64,000 nt of DNA. Origin: Pasteurella sp049941595. GTDB lineage: Bacteria > Pseudomonadota > Gammaproteobacteria > Enterobacterales > Pasteurellaceae. The translations under genes and the position numbers were made by a program. Shown in pieces: positions 25,262 to 33,117 of this stretch. How positions within the stretch are numbered: position 1 is the first letter of the stretch; every line of letters starts with the position of its first letter. The notes beneath the pieces were generated by a model, which saw only the letters and a program-made list of their open reading frames with translations, had not been told where the DNA came from and searched no databases. The stretch spans positions 186,001-250,000 of the forward strand of contig JBNFNA010000002.1 of assembly GCA_049941595.1 (NCBI GenBank). The letters run 5' to 3'.

Positions 25262-27133
25262 ATGGATCAAAATCCACAATCTCAATTGAAATTGTTAATC
25301 GCACAAGGCAAGGAACAGGGCTATCTTACGTATGCGGAGGTGAACGATCACCTTCCAGAAGAACTCGTAGACGCTGAACAAATTGAAGATATTATTCAGA
25401 TGATCAACGATATGGGTATTCAAGTGCTTGAAACTGCCCCTGATGCTGATGATCTGATGTTAAGTGAAACGATCACTGACGAAGATGCCGTTGAGGAAGC
25501 GACCCAAGTATTATCAAGCGTTGAATCTGAAATTGGACGTACCACAGACCCAGTACGTATGTATATGCGTGAAATGGGAAGCGTGGAACTTCTTACTCGT
25601 GAAGGCGAAATTGACATCGCAAAACGTATCGAAGAAGGTATCAACGAAGTGCAAAGTGCGGTTGCTTTTTACCCAGAAGGACTGAACTACTTACTCGAGC
25701 AATATAACTTAGTTGAAGAAGGTGGCGTTCGCTTAGCTGACCTTATCACTGGCTTTGTTGACCCGAATGCAGTGACTGAAGGGGAAGTTGCTGAAATTGA
25801 CGAATCTTTCGATGAAGATGAAGATACTGACACCGTTGTAGGTGCCAAATTAGACGATACTGAAGAGGAAGAAGAGGAAAGCGAAGAAGAAAGCACATCT
25901 GATGACAGCGATTCAGATAACTCGATCGATCCTGAAGTAGCACACGCAAAATTCCTTGAATTAAAAAACCAGTATGTCAAAACATTAGAAACAATCGAAA
26001 AGCACGGCAGAACTAGCAAAAAATCAAAAGATCAAATTCAAGCATTAGCGGATATTTTCACGCAATTCCGTTTAGTGCCAAAACAATTTGATACGCTCGT
26101 AAACTTAATGAGCGGAATGATGAAATCTGTTCGTCTACAAGAGCGTAACATTCAAAAAATCGTGGTAGATAAAGCAAAAATGCCAAAAGAGCAATTCCAA
26201 AAAGTCTTTATCGGTCACGAAAATCAAGATGCTTGGCTTGTAAAAGCCCTTGCTGCCGGCAAAACTTGGTCTGAAAAATTAGCAAGACACGAAGCTGAAA
26301 TTCGTGCTTCTATTGACAATATTCTTGAAATTGAACGCCAAACAAACTTAACTGTACAACAAATCCGTGAAGTCTGTGAACGTATTTCTGCCGGTGAATT
26401 GAAAGCTCGCCGTGCGAAAAAAGAAATGGTGGAAGCTAACTTACGTCTTGTAATTTCTATTGCGAAAAAATACACCAACCGAGGTTTACAATTCTTAGAC
26501 TTAATCCAAGAAGGTAACATCGGCTTGATGAAAGCGGTAGATAAGTTTGAATACCGTCGTGGTTACAAATTCTCAACTTACGCAACTTGGTGGATTCGTC
26601 AAGCAATTACACGTTCAATTGCAGACCAAGCAAGAACAATCCGTATCCCAGTGCATATGATCGAAACGATTAATAAATTAAATCGTATTTCTCGTCAAAT
26701 GTTACAAGAAATGGGACGTGAAGCTTCACCTGAAGAATTGGCAGAACGTATGGGAATGCCTGAGGATAAAATCCGTAAAGTGCTTAAAATCGCAAAAGAG
26801 CCAATTTCTATGGAAACTCCAATCGGTGACGACGATGATTCACATTTAGGTGACTTTATCGAAGACTCAACACTTGAGCTTCCATTAGACTCTGCAACAG
26901 CACAAAGCTTAAAAGCCGCGACACACGAAGTATTAGAAGGCCTAACACCGCGTGAAGCAAAAGTATTACGTATGCGTTTTGGTATCGATATGAATACTGA
27001 CCACACCTTAGAAGAAGTTGGTAAACAATTCGATGTCACACGTGAACGTATTCGTCAGATCGAAGCGAAGGCATTACGTAAATTACGCCACCCAAGCCGC
27101 TCTGAAACGCTCCGTAGTTTCTTAGACGAATAA
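25262..27133 (+). CDS. rpoD: RNA polymerase sigma factor RpoD (sigma-70)
   Basis: Housekeeping sigma factor. The 623 residues include region 1.1, an acidic spacer (SFDEDEDTDTVVG... TEEEEEESEEE) in the non-conserved insert, region 2 (GLQFLDLIQEGNIGLMKAVD, YKFSTYATWWIRQAITR), region 3 and region 4 with the -35 binding helix (VTRERIRQIEAKALRKLRHP). Last gene of the rpsU-dnaG-rpoD operon; a terminator follows. An uptake signal lies at 25654-25662. Confidence 0.98.
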   Translation: MDQNPQSQLKLLIAQGKEQGYLTYAEVNDHLPEELVDAEQIEDIIQMINDMGIQVLETAPDADDLMLSETITDEDAVEEATQVLSSVESEIGRTTDPVRMYMREMGSVELLTREGEIDIAKRIEEGINEVQSAVAFYPEGLNYLLEQYNLVEEGGVRLADLITGFVDPNAVTEGEVAEIDESFDEDEDTDTVVGAKLDDTEEEEEESEEESTSDDSDSDNSIDPEVAHAKFLELKNQYVKTLETIEKHGRTSKKSKDQIQALADIFTQFRLVPKQFDTLVNLMSGMMKSVRLQERNIQKIVVDKAKMPKEQFQKVFIGHENQDAWLVKALAAGKTWSEKLARHEAEIRASIDNILEIERQTNLTVQQIREVCERISAGELKARRAKKEMVEANLRLVISIAKKYTNRGLQFLDLIQEGNIGLMKAVDKFEYRRGYKFSTYATWWIRQAITRSIADQARTIRIPVHMIETINKLNRISRQMLQEMGREASPEELAERMGMPEDKIRKVLKIAKEPISMETPIGDDDDSHLGDFIEDSTLELPLDSATAQSLKAATHEVLEGLTPREAKVLRMRFGIDMNTDHTLEEVGKQFDVTRERIRQIEAKALRKLRHPSRSETLRSFLDE

Positions 27134-27155
27134 AGCAAACAAAGGCATAAATGAA

Positions 27156-27186
27156 AAAAGACCGTTAAATTATTAACGGTCCTTTT
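27156..27186 (+). terminator. Terminator after rpoD
   Basis: The 9-bp stem GACCGTTAA / TTAACGGTC with a 4-base loop is preceded by an A-run and followed by CTTTTGTTT. Confidence 0.85.
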
Positions 27187-27218
27187 GTTTAAATTTACAA
27201 CAGATAAAATGCTTCACC

Positions 27219-27247
27219 TAGACTTTATACCAATATTTCTCTATAAT
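27219..27247 (+). promoter_or_regulatory. Putative tRNA promoter
   Basis: TAGACT and a perfect TATAAT box are 17 bases apart, ending 28 bases before the tRNA 5' end. Confidence 0.6.
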
Positions 27248-27275
27248 CGTCGAGTTTAAAAAAACATCCCTGATC

Positions 27276-27352
27276 GCCCCCATAGCTCAGTCGGTCAGAG
27301 CAGTCGACTCATAATCGATTGGTCACAGGTTCAAGTCCTGTTGGGGGCACCA
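27276..27352 (+). tRNA. tRNA with CAT anticodon, most like tRNA-Ile2
   Basis: A 77-base cloverleaf with acceptor stem GCCCCCA/TGGGGGC, D arm, anticodon loop CTCATAA (anticodon CAT), T loop TTCAAGT and encoded CCA. The anticodon arm (CAGTCGACTCATAATCGATT) resembles E. coli tRNA-Ile2 more than elongator tRNA-Met; in Ile2 the C34 becomes lysidine and reads AUA. Its 3' end is the integration site (attL) of the adjacent island. Confidence 0.9.
27330..27345. repeat. attL core of the island
   Basis: TTCAAGTCCTGTTGGG, part of the tRNA T arm and acceptor stem, recurs exactly at 42304-42319. The pair brackets the island and is the expected crossover core of a tRNA-targeting tyrosine integrase. The tRNA is left intact on this side. 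Confidence 0.9.
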
Positions 27353-27476
27353 AAAAACCTTTCATACCTCATCAAAACTAAACGAAAAACCCTTTAAACA
27401 CTAGATACAAAGCCACTTTTCCTATATTCTGCTATTCGTAACTAAACGCTTTAAAACGCATCTAATCAGATATTTT

Positions 27477-27547
27477 AGTAACCATTATAGTAACCACGTG
27501 ATAACATCTAATTTTCATGGTTACATAAAATGATATGGATGGTTACT
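27477..27547. repeat. Left integrase arm-type repeats
   Basis: AGTAACCA occurs at 27477-27484 and again at 27489 (AGTAACCAC, 27489-27497), 12 bases apart; inverted copies ATGGTTAC (27517-27524) and ATGGTTACT (27539-27547) follow and reach the int start. The same two-copy module recurs near attR. These are good candidates for integrase or excisionase arm sites, and their overlap with the int promoter region suggests autoregulation. Confidence 0.65.
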
Positions 27548-27551
27548 AAAT

Positions 27552-28751
27552 ATGCCTAAAATCACTAGACCTTTAACAAATACAGAAGTAGAAAAAGCTA
27601 AACCTCAAGCCAAAGAATACACACTTACAGATGGATATGGATTGTTTTTACTTATTCTACCTAGTGGTATTAAATCATGGCGTTTTAATTATGCCCGTCC
27701 TATCACTCAAAAACGCACTAAAATTTCTTTAGGAATTTATCCAGCGGTATCTTTAGCCCAAGCTCGTGCTAAACGAGAAGAATATAGAGCACTACTCGCA
27801 CAAGGAATAGATCCACAGGAACACAAAGAACAAGAACAAAAGGCAGCAATAACCAAAATAGAAAATAGTCTACTGTTTATTGCTGAACGCTGGAAAGCCA
27901 AGAAAGCCCAAGAAGTAGAGGCATTAACGCTAAAGAAAAATTGGCGACGTATGGAAGCGTATTTATTCCCTGTCATTGGAAATATGCCAGTCAATGAAAT
28001 TGTGCCTAAGATAGCTATTGAATCGTTAGAACCACTTTATAATCAAGGTAAAGGAGATACATTAAGACGAGTAATTAGGTTACTCAATGAAGTACTAAAC
28101 TTTGCCGTAAACTACGGGCTAATTCCTTTTAATCCGTGCTTACAAATTAATGAGGTATTTAGTTTTGGGAAATCAAACAACAATCCCGCAATCAGCCCTA
28201 AAGAGTTACCAGAATTAATCAAAACGGTAATGTATTCCAGCGTGGCTATTCAAACAAAACTATTATTCCAATTCCAATTATTAACCATGGTACGACCATC
28301 TGAGGCAAGTAATGCAACTTGGTCTGAGATTGATTTAGAAAAAGCATTGTGGACAATCCCAGCTAAAAGAATGAAGAAAAGAAATCCTTTTGTGATTCCT
28401 CTTTCCTCTCAAGCAATCGCTATTTTGGACAAAATGAAAAGCATTGCTCCAAAAGGTGAATACGTTTTCCAAAGTTGGATTAAGTCTAACCAACCAATGA
28501 GTAGCCAAACAATTAATAAAATGCTTAGCGATTTAGGTTATAAGGATAAGCAAACCGCGCACGGATTAAGAACTATTGGGCGAACGTATTTAGCTGAGCA
28601 ACGTATTGATTATGAAGTGGCTGAAATGTGTATTTCTCACAAGACGGGTACGCAAACAGGAAAGATTTACGATAGGGCTGATTTTCTTGAACAACGTAAA
28701 CCAGTAATGCAACTTTGGGGCGACTATGTAGAAAAATGTTCTCCTAAATAA
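27552..28751 (+). CDS. int: P4-type tyrosine integrase
   Basis: Site-specific recombinase that inserts and excises the island at the tRNA. The 399 residues start with the DUF4102 arm-binding domain (DGYGLFLLILPSGIKSWRFNY), then a core-binding domain, and a catalytic domain with the Arg of MVRPSEASNATW, the HxxR of HGLRTIGRTY, the His of ISHKTGT and the nucleophile Tyr in KIYDRADF. It is the only large gene of the island on the plus strand and sits next to attL, directed away from it. Confidence 0.96.
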   Translation: MPKITRPLTNTEVEKAKPQAKEYTLTDGYGLFLLILPSGIKSWRFNYARPITQKRTKISLGIYPAVSLAQARAKREEYRALLAQGIDPQEHKEQEQKAAITKIENSLLFIAERWKAKKAQEVEALTLKKNWRRMEAYLFPVIGNMPVNEIVPKIAIESLEPLYNQGKGDTLRRVIRLLNEVLNFAVNYGLIPFNPCLQINEVFSFGKSNNNPAISPKELPELIKTVMYSSVAIQTKLLFQFQLLTMVRPSEASNATWSEIDLEKALWTIPAKRMKKRNPFVIPLSSQAIAILDKMKSIAPKGEYVFQSWIKSNQPMSSQTINKMLSDLGYKDKQTAHGLRTIGRTYLAEQRIDYEVAEMCISHKTGTQTGKIYDRADFLEQRKPVMQLWGDYVEKCSPK

Positions 28752-28842
28752 CAAATAAAGTGTGCTGTGCGTAAAAATTTATAAAAATAGTCTTCACCTC
28801 GTCACAGTCATCATTTTTATTTATAAATCAATTAATTATGGC

Positions 28843-28867
28843 GTGAACACTTATTTTAACTATTCAC
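28843..28867. repeat. Minor iteron-like pair beside the replication gene
   Basis: GTGAACACT (28843-28851) and the inverted CTATTCAC (28860-28867) match the repeat found six times near attR. They lie in the gap between int and the helicase gene, where a P4-like copy-control region could be. Confidence 0.35.
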
Positions 28868-28890
28868 AACAAGTGATCACATAAACAAGA

Positions 28891-28912
28891 AAAGGGGATA
28901 TCTAGCCCCTTT
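28891..28912. terminator. Terminator between converging int and helicase genes
   Basis: AAAGGGG / CCCCTTT, 7 bp, with an 8-base loop; A- and T-rich flanks allow it to serve either strand. Confidence 0.65.
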
Positions 28913-28925
28913 GCTTTCGGATTTC

Positions 28926-30698
28926 CTATTTCTTCATTACATCATTAAAGAAATCATTATAATTTTTGAAATGAATATTTGTTCTAACTCCCTCGTTCTT
29001 TTTCTGCTTTCTAAATGGATGTTCATTACCATGTTGCTTTATTGCCTGCTCAATACCTGCAACAAAAGTATTTAAACCAAGCTCTTTTAAATTGTATGCT
29101 GCGGCATAAGCTACATAAGCGGGGTAAAGATGAGTTTGTATTCTATTATCTCCCATTGTTCGAGTACCAATATAAAGCCCGTCTAATGTTCTACTTGTAA
29201 AAAAGTAATTGAAGAACGCCGTTAAAACATCAGATTCCATTTTTACGGATAAAGCCTCTTCGCTTCTCATTTGCTCATTAAGGGCTTTCTTTGCCTCTTC
29301 AGGTTGAGTAAAAGCATTTAAGACTTTACGGATAATTCCACCCGCCTCTAACGTTACTTTATGGATAAAATCAGGATCTTTCTTTTCATCAGGTACGACC
29401 CTTTGAAAATCAAAAATAACCCTTCTTCTATCAACACCGCCCGCACGTTCAGTAAACCGACAAGGCTCATTATTGATAAGCATAATTAAAGCCGTGATCT
29501 TAGTGAAAAATGGCTTTTTATGCTTTGGATTAACCCGCAATAAATCACCCCCACTAATTGCTTTTAGTCCACCACCTTCGCCAGCATATTTGGATTGTTC
29601 AGGACAAAGGATTAGCGTTTTATTTTCAAATCCTTCTAAGTCTTTCGCATTGTCAAAATCTTCTAGCTTGGCAGATATGGTATTTTGCTCACCCGCTAAT
29701 AATGTCGCAATATGAGCAAAAACAGATTTACCGCTACCACCTTTCCCCGTTAACTCAAAGAAAAGTTGCCAGTTATAGCGATTGGTTAAGATCGCATAAA
29801 GTGCGGCTAAAATATTACGCTGTTTCTTTTCACAACCATTCGCCACAAAAGATAACCAATCATCAAAATGTGGGGTATTTTGGGCGTGTTCATCATAATC
29901 ATGAGGAATATAAGAAGTTAGCCAGTGATTGCGGTTATGTGGCTCAAACGCTAGCGTATTGCGGTTTAATACACCATTGTTAAAGGCAATAAACTCATTA
30001 GCTTGTTCGCCCATTCGTGGTAACTGTGCTTTTAATGTATTTAACAAACTATTGATAGTGCGATCACTATAACCTAGCTCATTTTTATCAAAAAACTGTA
30101 CCGCTTTTTCTTCGATATCCTCTAGCTCTAGTTTATTCCAAGCCTGATTATCATAGTGGTAAATCTCACGACTACCACGCTGTAAAGCAAGATCTAGCCC
30201 TAACCACTGGGTAAAGGCTCTCGCTTTTTCATTGGTGCGATCGTTCTCCTTAATTTTTGGTGTGCTCTCTGTTGCTTTGCTGATGATTTCTGCCGTAGCA
30301 CTATCATTTCTTAAACGTTCAACATATTGGCTTAGGTTTTCTACTGTCTGTCCAAGCATATCGCATAGCAAAACTATTTTCGCCTTGGTATTTTTGGCGA
30401 TGTTTAAGCAAAGTGCGGTAATTTCGGCTTGAGAAAGCTCACCAAATTGAATGAATTTTATTGATTGCTGATCAATTGGGGCAATACGTACCTGATTGAT
30501 TTCTTTAAGTTGTTTTTCCCATAAAATCACGGGTTTTTGCTTTGAGTCATGTTGTAATGCTTGGCAAAGTAAAAGCCACACGGTGCCCTTGCCTTTATTC
30601 CAAGCGTTCCAAGCACCTCCACCAGCTAAAACAATCAAATCATTCATAAAATCTTTTGGTTGCTCTTTTAAGTGTGGTGCATTAATTAATTTGCTCAT
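28926..30698 (-). CDS. P4-type phage/plasmid helicase-primase (replication protein)
   Basis: Likely initiates autonomous replication of the excised island. From ATG 30698, preceded by GGAGGGAGCGA, it has 590 residues. The C-terminal half is a D5/P4-alpha type superfamily 3 helicase: Walker A GKGGSGKSVFAH (about residue 313), Walker B-like TLILCPEQSK, and the arginine-rich GVDRRRVIFDF. The N-terminal 200 residues (VILWEKQLKEINQ, AKIVLLCDMLGQT) could hold a Toprim-like primase part but I cannot prove it. It overlaps the gene upstream by 17 bases. An uptake signal lies inside (30411-30419). Confidence 0.88.
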   Translation of the reverse strand: MSKLINAPHLKEQPKDFMNDLIVLAGGGAWNAWNKGKGTVWLLLCQALQHDSKQKPVILWEKQLKEINQVRIAPIDQQSIKFIQFGELSQAEITALCLNIAKNTKAKIVLLCDMLGQTVENLSQYVERLRNDSATAEIISKATESTPKIKENDRTNEKARAFTQWLGLDLALQRGSREIYHYDNQAWNKLELEDIEEKAVQFFDKNELGYSDRTINSLLNTLKAQLPRMGEQANEFIAFNNGVLNRNTLAFEPHNRNHWLTSYIPHDYDEHAQNTPHFDDWLSFVANGCEKKQRNILAALYAILTNRYNWQLFFELTGKGGSGKSVFAHIATLLAGEQNTISAKLEDFDNAKDLEGFENKTLILCPEQSKYAGEGGGLKAISGGDLLRVNPKHKKPFFTKITALIMLINNEPCRFTERAGGVDRRRVIFDFQRVVPDEKKDPDFIHKVTLEAGGIIRKVLNAFTQPEEAKKALNEQMRSEEALSVKMESDVLTAFFNYFFTSRTLDGLYIGTRTMGDNRIQTHLYPAYVAYAAAYNLKELGLNTFVAGIEQAIKQHGNEHPFRKQKKNEGVRTNIHFKNYNDFFNDVMKK

Positions 30699-31107
30699 TC
30701 GCTCCCTCCTTAGAAATGCCATTTTCTAATTCAGCAATACGCATGGATATGTTCTCCTGAAAATATGAAAAAGTATTAACAAGTGAATTGATCACACCGT
30801 GTTTTAGTAAGCCATCTATTATTTCATCATGAGTAAGCACTTTTACCATTTCTTCGGGATCTAATGAGGGCGGTTTTGGTGCCATTTTGAGTAAATGTTT
30901 ATTAATGGTGCCTAACTCATCATGGAGGATTTTTAGCCCATTAAGTGATTCTAAAGGGAATTTGCCAAACTCTTCGGCTAATACATTAAGTGCCTCACCA
31001 AAATAAGGGTACTCTAAGCCTAGTTTTTGAGAAGCAATAGAAATAGCTTTGATTTCTATCGGATTACATTTTGAATAATCCATTGGTTTATCTAAATCTC
31101 TCGTCAT
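30682..31107 (-). CDS. Island protein of unknown function
   Basis: A 141-residue soluble protein, mostly helical by pattern (FGEALNVLAEEFGKFPLESL, HDEIIDGLLKHGVINSLVNT), ending in a short coiled-coil-like helix. No family recognised. It lies in the short-gene string between the Icd-like gene and the helicase, and overlaps the helicase start, so it is cotranslated with it. Confidence 0.6.
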   Translation of the reverse strand: MTRDLDKPMDYSKCNPIEIKAISIASQKLGLEYPYFGEALNVLAEEFGKFPLESLNGLKILHDELGTINKHLLKMAPKPPSLDPEEMVKVLTHDEIIDGLLKHGVINSLVNTFSYFQENISMRIAELENGISKEGANEQIN

Positions 31108-31111
31108 TTTC

Positions 31112-31432
31112 TTATTCTCCCAATCCTTCTGGATTACTGATTCTGATTTCAGAATAAAGATCTGTGCTTTTTAAATAGTCGGATACTTCACAAGCTTGAG
31201 CATAGGTAGGATATTCACCCACAAAAGCAATCTCTCCTTGTTTATCAAAAACGGTTATTTCATAAGAGGAACGCTCTACTCTCAATGTTGAACCATAGAC
31301 AAGCGGATCGTTATCCATTGCCTCACGTGCGATTTGTGCCGCCTCTTGGTATGTTTTCCCTGTGGCAATAATGAATGGTTGACCTTCTACGGTTTCATCT
31401 TCTCGATAAGTGATTACGCTGTATTTACGCAT
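31112..31432 (-). CDS. Island protein of unknown function
   Basis: A 106-residue protein with two similar halves: YREDETVEGQPFIIATGKTYQEAAQIARE and SYEITVFDKQGEIAFVGEYPTYAQACEVSDYL. Each is a beta stretch followed by a helix, which suggests a duplicated small alpha/beta domain. No function assigned. It overlaps the gene upstream by 8 bases. Confidence 0.6.
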   Translation of the reverse strand: MRKYSVITYREDETVEGQPFIIATGKTYQEAAQIAREAMDNDPLVYGSTLRVERSSYEITVFDKQGEIAFVGEYPTYAQACEVSDYLKSTDLYSEIRISNPEGLGE

Positions 31433-31640
31433 GTTTGCCCCCTTTGTTTTCTTTTAATCCTTGTGTTACTACGGTCTTAATTGCTTTTAGTGCATCAGCA
31501 GTTCCTTTGAAATGACCATTGCGGATATAATCTTTCGCAAAACTTAAATAACACTCTGTTTTCTCTACCGCTTTCGCTAACTGCTCAAAAGAAGGTTGAT
31601 ATTCAGGTTTAAAAGGTTTAACGGTTTTTGATTTACGCAT
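31425..31640 (-). CDS. Small basic island protein
   Basis: From ATG 31640, with GGAGGTGGACC in front, it has 71 residues: a lysine-rich start (MRKSKTVKPFKPEYQP) and a helical body (FEQLAKAVEKTECYLSFAKDYIRNGHFKGTADALKAIKTVV). An in-frame start further upstream would run deep into the preceding gene and is rejected. Function unknown; the ATG overlaps the preceding stop (ATGCGTAA). Confidence 0.6.
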   Translation of the reverse strand: MRKSKTVKPFKPEYQPSFEQLAKAVEKTECYLSFAKDYIRNGHFKGTADALKAIKTVVTQGLKENKGGKHA

Positions 31641-31851
31641 GGTCCACCTCCAAAACATCAGGGGTAAAAGTGCGGTGAGTTTTAAGCGGGATTTTTCCAG
31701 CAAACACTAAAACATAATCACGGGCTAATTTTTTGCGTGCCTGTAATTCGCTTTCGGCTGGAATACGGAGTTTATGAAGTCGATTAGATAGATCGGTGCG
31801 GAGAATACCTATAAAAATATAGGTAAACCCTGTATAATTAAGGTTAGCCAT
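31633..31851 (-). CDS. Icd/Ash-like phage protein
   Basis: From ATG 31851 it encodes 72 residues (MANLNYTGFTYIFIGILRTD...SELQARKKLARDYVLVFAGKIP). The pattern 'acidic-E-ARR.LA.DYVL.FAGR.P' is that of the small phage proteins annotated as Ash or host cell division inhibitor Icd-like. The frame is open far upstream (to 32271), but that part is low-quality and overlaps the divergent regulator, so I use the internal Met. Activity on cell division is only suggested by family name. It starts a run of four short genes and the helicase. An uptake signal lies in it (31668-31676). Confidence 0.65.
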   Translation of the reverse strand: MANLNYTGFTYIFIGILRTDLSNRLHKLRIPAESELQARKKLARDYVLVFAGKIPLKTHRTFTPDVLEVDHA

Positions 31852-31939
31852 AGTCTTATCCTTAGTAAGATTGTTGGTTAGAACGCTCAAGAATGTTCCC
31901 GCATCCTTGGGCGTTTGCTTTTTAAGAGCAATAAAACAA

Positions 31940-31980
31940 GTGTTTATACACCAATTATAATAATTTAGGTGTTTATGCAC
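31940..31980. promoter_or_regulatory. Candidate operators between the Icd-like and RHH-like genes
   Basis: GTGTTTATACAC (31940-31951) and GTGTTTATGCAC (31969-31980) differ at one base, are close to palindromic (GTG...CAC) and lie 29 bases apart in the divergent promoter region. Their size and place suggest binding sites for a small dimeric repressor, perhaps the adjacent gene product. Confidence 0.45.
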
Positions 31981-32044
31981 GTCAAGCTTTTTTTTGCTGG
32001 TTATTTCTGCTAAAGTGTACAAACAGTTAATATAAGGAATAACT

Positions 32045-32224
32045 ATGGCTACAGGACACAAAAATAATAAATCTACAACTAAGGGAATAAGATTTCCCCA
32101 CGAGCTTATCCAGCAAATAGATAGGGCGGTAGAAGTTGAGAATACCCAAGGAGAAAAAACTAGCTTTTCATCTTGGGTAATTGATGCTTGTAAAACAAAA
32201 TTAGAGAAATCTAACAATGAGTGA
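32045..32224 (+). CDS. YlcI/YnfO-like small regulator
   Basis: A 59-residue protein: MATGHKNNKSTTKGIRFPHE then LIQQIDRAVEVENTQ and SFSSWVIDACKTKLEK. This resembles the YlcI/YnfO (DUF3950) family found in prophages, whose layout of a strand followed by two helices recalls Arc/MetJ ribbon-helix-helix repressors. It is preceded by AAGGAATAACT and is the only plus-strand gene in the middle of the island, divergent from the Icd-like gene. A repressor role is inferred. Confidence 0.7.
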   Translation: MATGHKNNKSTTKGIRFPHELIQQIDRAVEVENTQGEKTSFSSWVIDACKTKLEKSNNE

Positions 32225-32359
32225 TTGAAATAATTTTCATATTTGATAGAATTAATATTAATTAAATTCATGATTTTTCTTTCCTATATTTTGAGTTTAA
32301 TTTGTGAGCGTTTATGTAATTCGTGGTTTTACTTCTTGGGAGAGCCAAGCGGTAAATAG

Positions 32360-32393
32360 AATGCCTCTTGGTGAGCCTTGAGGCATTTTATTT
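32360..32393. terminator. Bidirectional terminator after the RHH-like gene and the alpA operon
   Basis: AATGCCTC / GAGGCATT encloses a 12-base loop and is followed by TTATTTTG on the plus strand. It sits between converging genes. Confidence 0.7.
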
Positions 32394-32396
32394 TGC

Positions 32397-32753
32397 CTAA
32401 CATTGACGATGGGATAGTAGCTCGCCCACACGATCAATATCATCTTCATCCAGTAAACGTTCTTTTAAGTTCTGTTCTCTAAGGTGCATTATTCTTAATT
32501 TAAGGTTGAATAATTCAGCCACCTTGCGCGCCTGTTCTTCATCTTTCAATGTGTAACGAGTATATAAATTACCCATAGGGCTTTTTTCTCGCTCACGATG
32601 TAATTCAATACCAAGACGGCGCTCAAGTTCGCTTACTTCATTGCGTGCATTAAGAAAATGTGCATCAAAGTAGCTTTCTTTTTCACTAATACCCTTCACA
32701 GGATTAAGTACTAAAGCTCGGGCAATAATCATTAAACGGGGTAATTTATCCAT
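32397..32753 (-). CDS. Island protein with probable winged-helix layout
   Basis: A 118-residue protein downstream of alpA. Its middle (NARNEVSELERRLGIELHRER and NLYTRYTLKDEEQARKVAEL) reads like a winged helix, with a recognition-like helix then a basic wing and YxRY strand, of the type seen in small phage DNA-binding proteins. Function not assigned. The start codon is one base inside the alpA stop region, implying coupling to alpA. Confidence 0.6.
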   Translation of the reverse strand: MDKLPRLMIIARALVLNPVKGISEKESYFDAHFLNARNEVSELERRLGIELHREREKSPMGNLYTRYTLKDEEQARKVAELFNLKLRIMHLREQNLKERLLDEDDIDRVGELLSHRQC

Positions 32754-32959
32754 TACGCACCTCGCATTGCTTTTTGTTCTTCAATCCACGCATTCACTTC
32801 CTCTAAATCCCAGCGGATAAAGTTGTCTGAAAAGCGGATTGGTTGAGGGAATTTACCAGCCTTAACCAGTGAATTAAGTTTGGTGCGACCAAAGCCAACA
32901 ATTTTGGTGACTTCTTTGCCTGGGATGAGTTTTTGGGATAAGGTTTGAGCCTCGCTCAT
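32753..32959 (-). CDS. alpA: AlpA family regulator
   Basis: A 68-residue MerR-like helix-turn-helix protein (KLIPGKEVTKIVGFGRTKLN, FPQPIRFSDNFIRWDLEEVNAWIEEQ). AlpA proteins are activators or excisionases in P4-like satellites and Gram-negative PICIs, where they are a diagnostic core gene, often at the head of the induced operon. A repeat-rich leader lies directly upstream. Confidence 0.93.
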   Translation of the reverse strand: MSEAQTLSQKLIPGKEVTKIVGFGRTKLNSLVKAGKFPQPIRFSDNFIRWDLEEVNAWIEEQKAMRGA

Positions 32960-32964
32960 AAAAA

Positions 32965-33036
32965 AAATACCTCTCGTTAGTTTAACTTTGTGGAGTAGTG
33001 TTCTATTCCGTGGAGTTGTCTAGACAAGAGGTATTT
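32965..33036. promoter_or_regulatory. Repeat-rich alpA leader, candidate operator
   Basis: The inverted repeat AAATACCTCT (32965-32974) / AGAGGTATTT (33027-33036) brackets two direct repeats, GTGGAGTAGT (32990-32999) and GTGGAGTTGT (33010-33019), exactly 20 bases apart, or about two helical turns. The block lies just upstream of the alpA start. Likely a control site for alpA, by AlpA itself or by a helper-phage factor. Confidence 0.55.
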
Positions 33037-33117
33037 AACAATATTGAGGAGGGATTATAGCAATAGGGTAATAGTAACTTTCGCTATAACCTCTTACTAT
33101 GATAGCAATTAAATCAA

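Noticed and set aside
25780..25920. Acidic low-complexity tract in rpoD as a foreign insertion
   Set aside because: Acidic spacers of variable length are normal in the non-conserved region of RpoD in gammaproteobacteria; the frame and flanking domains are intact.
31633..32271. One 212-residue gene on the minus strand
   Set aside because: Only the last 72 residues look like a real protein (Icd/Ash-like). The upstream part is low-quality and lies opposite the better supported RHH-like gene at 32045-32224.
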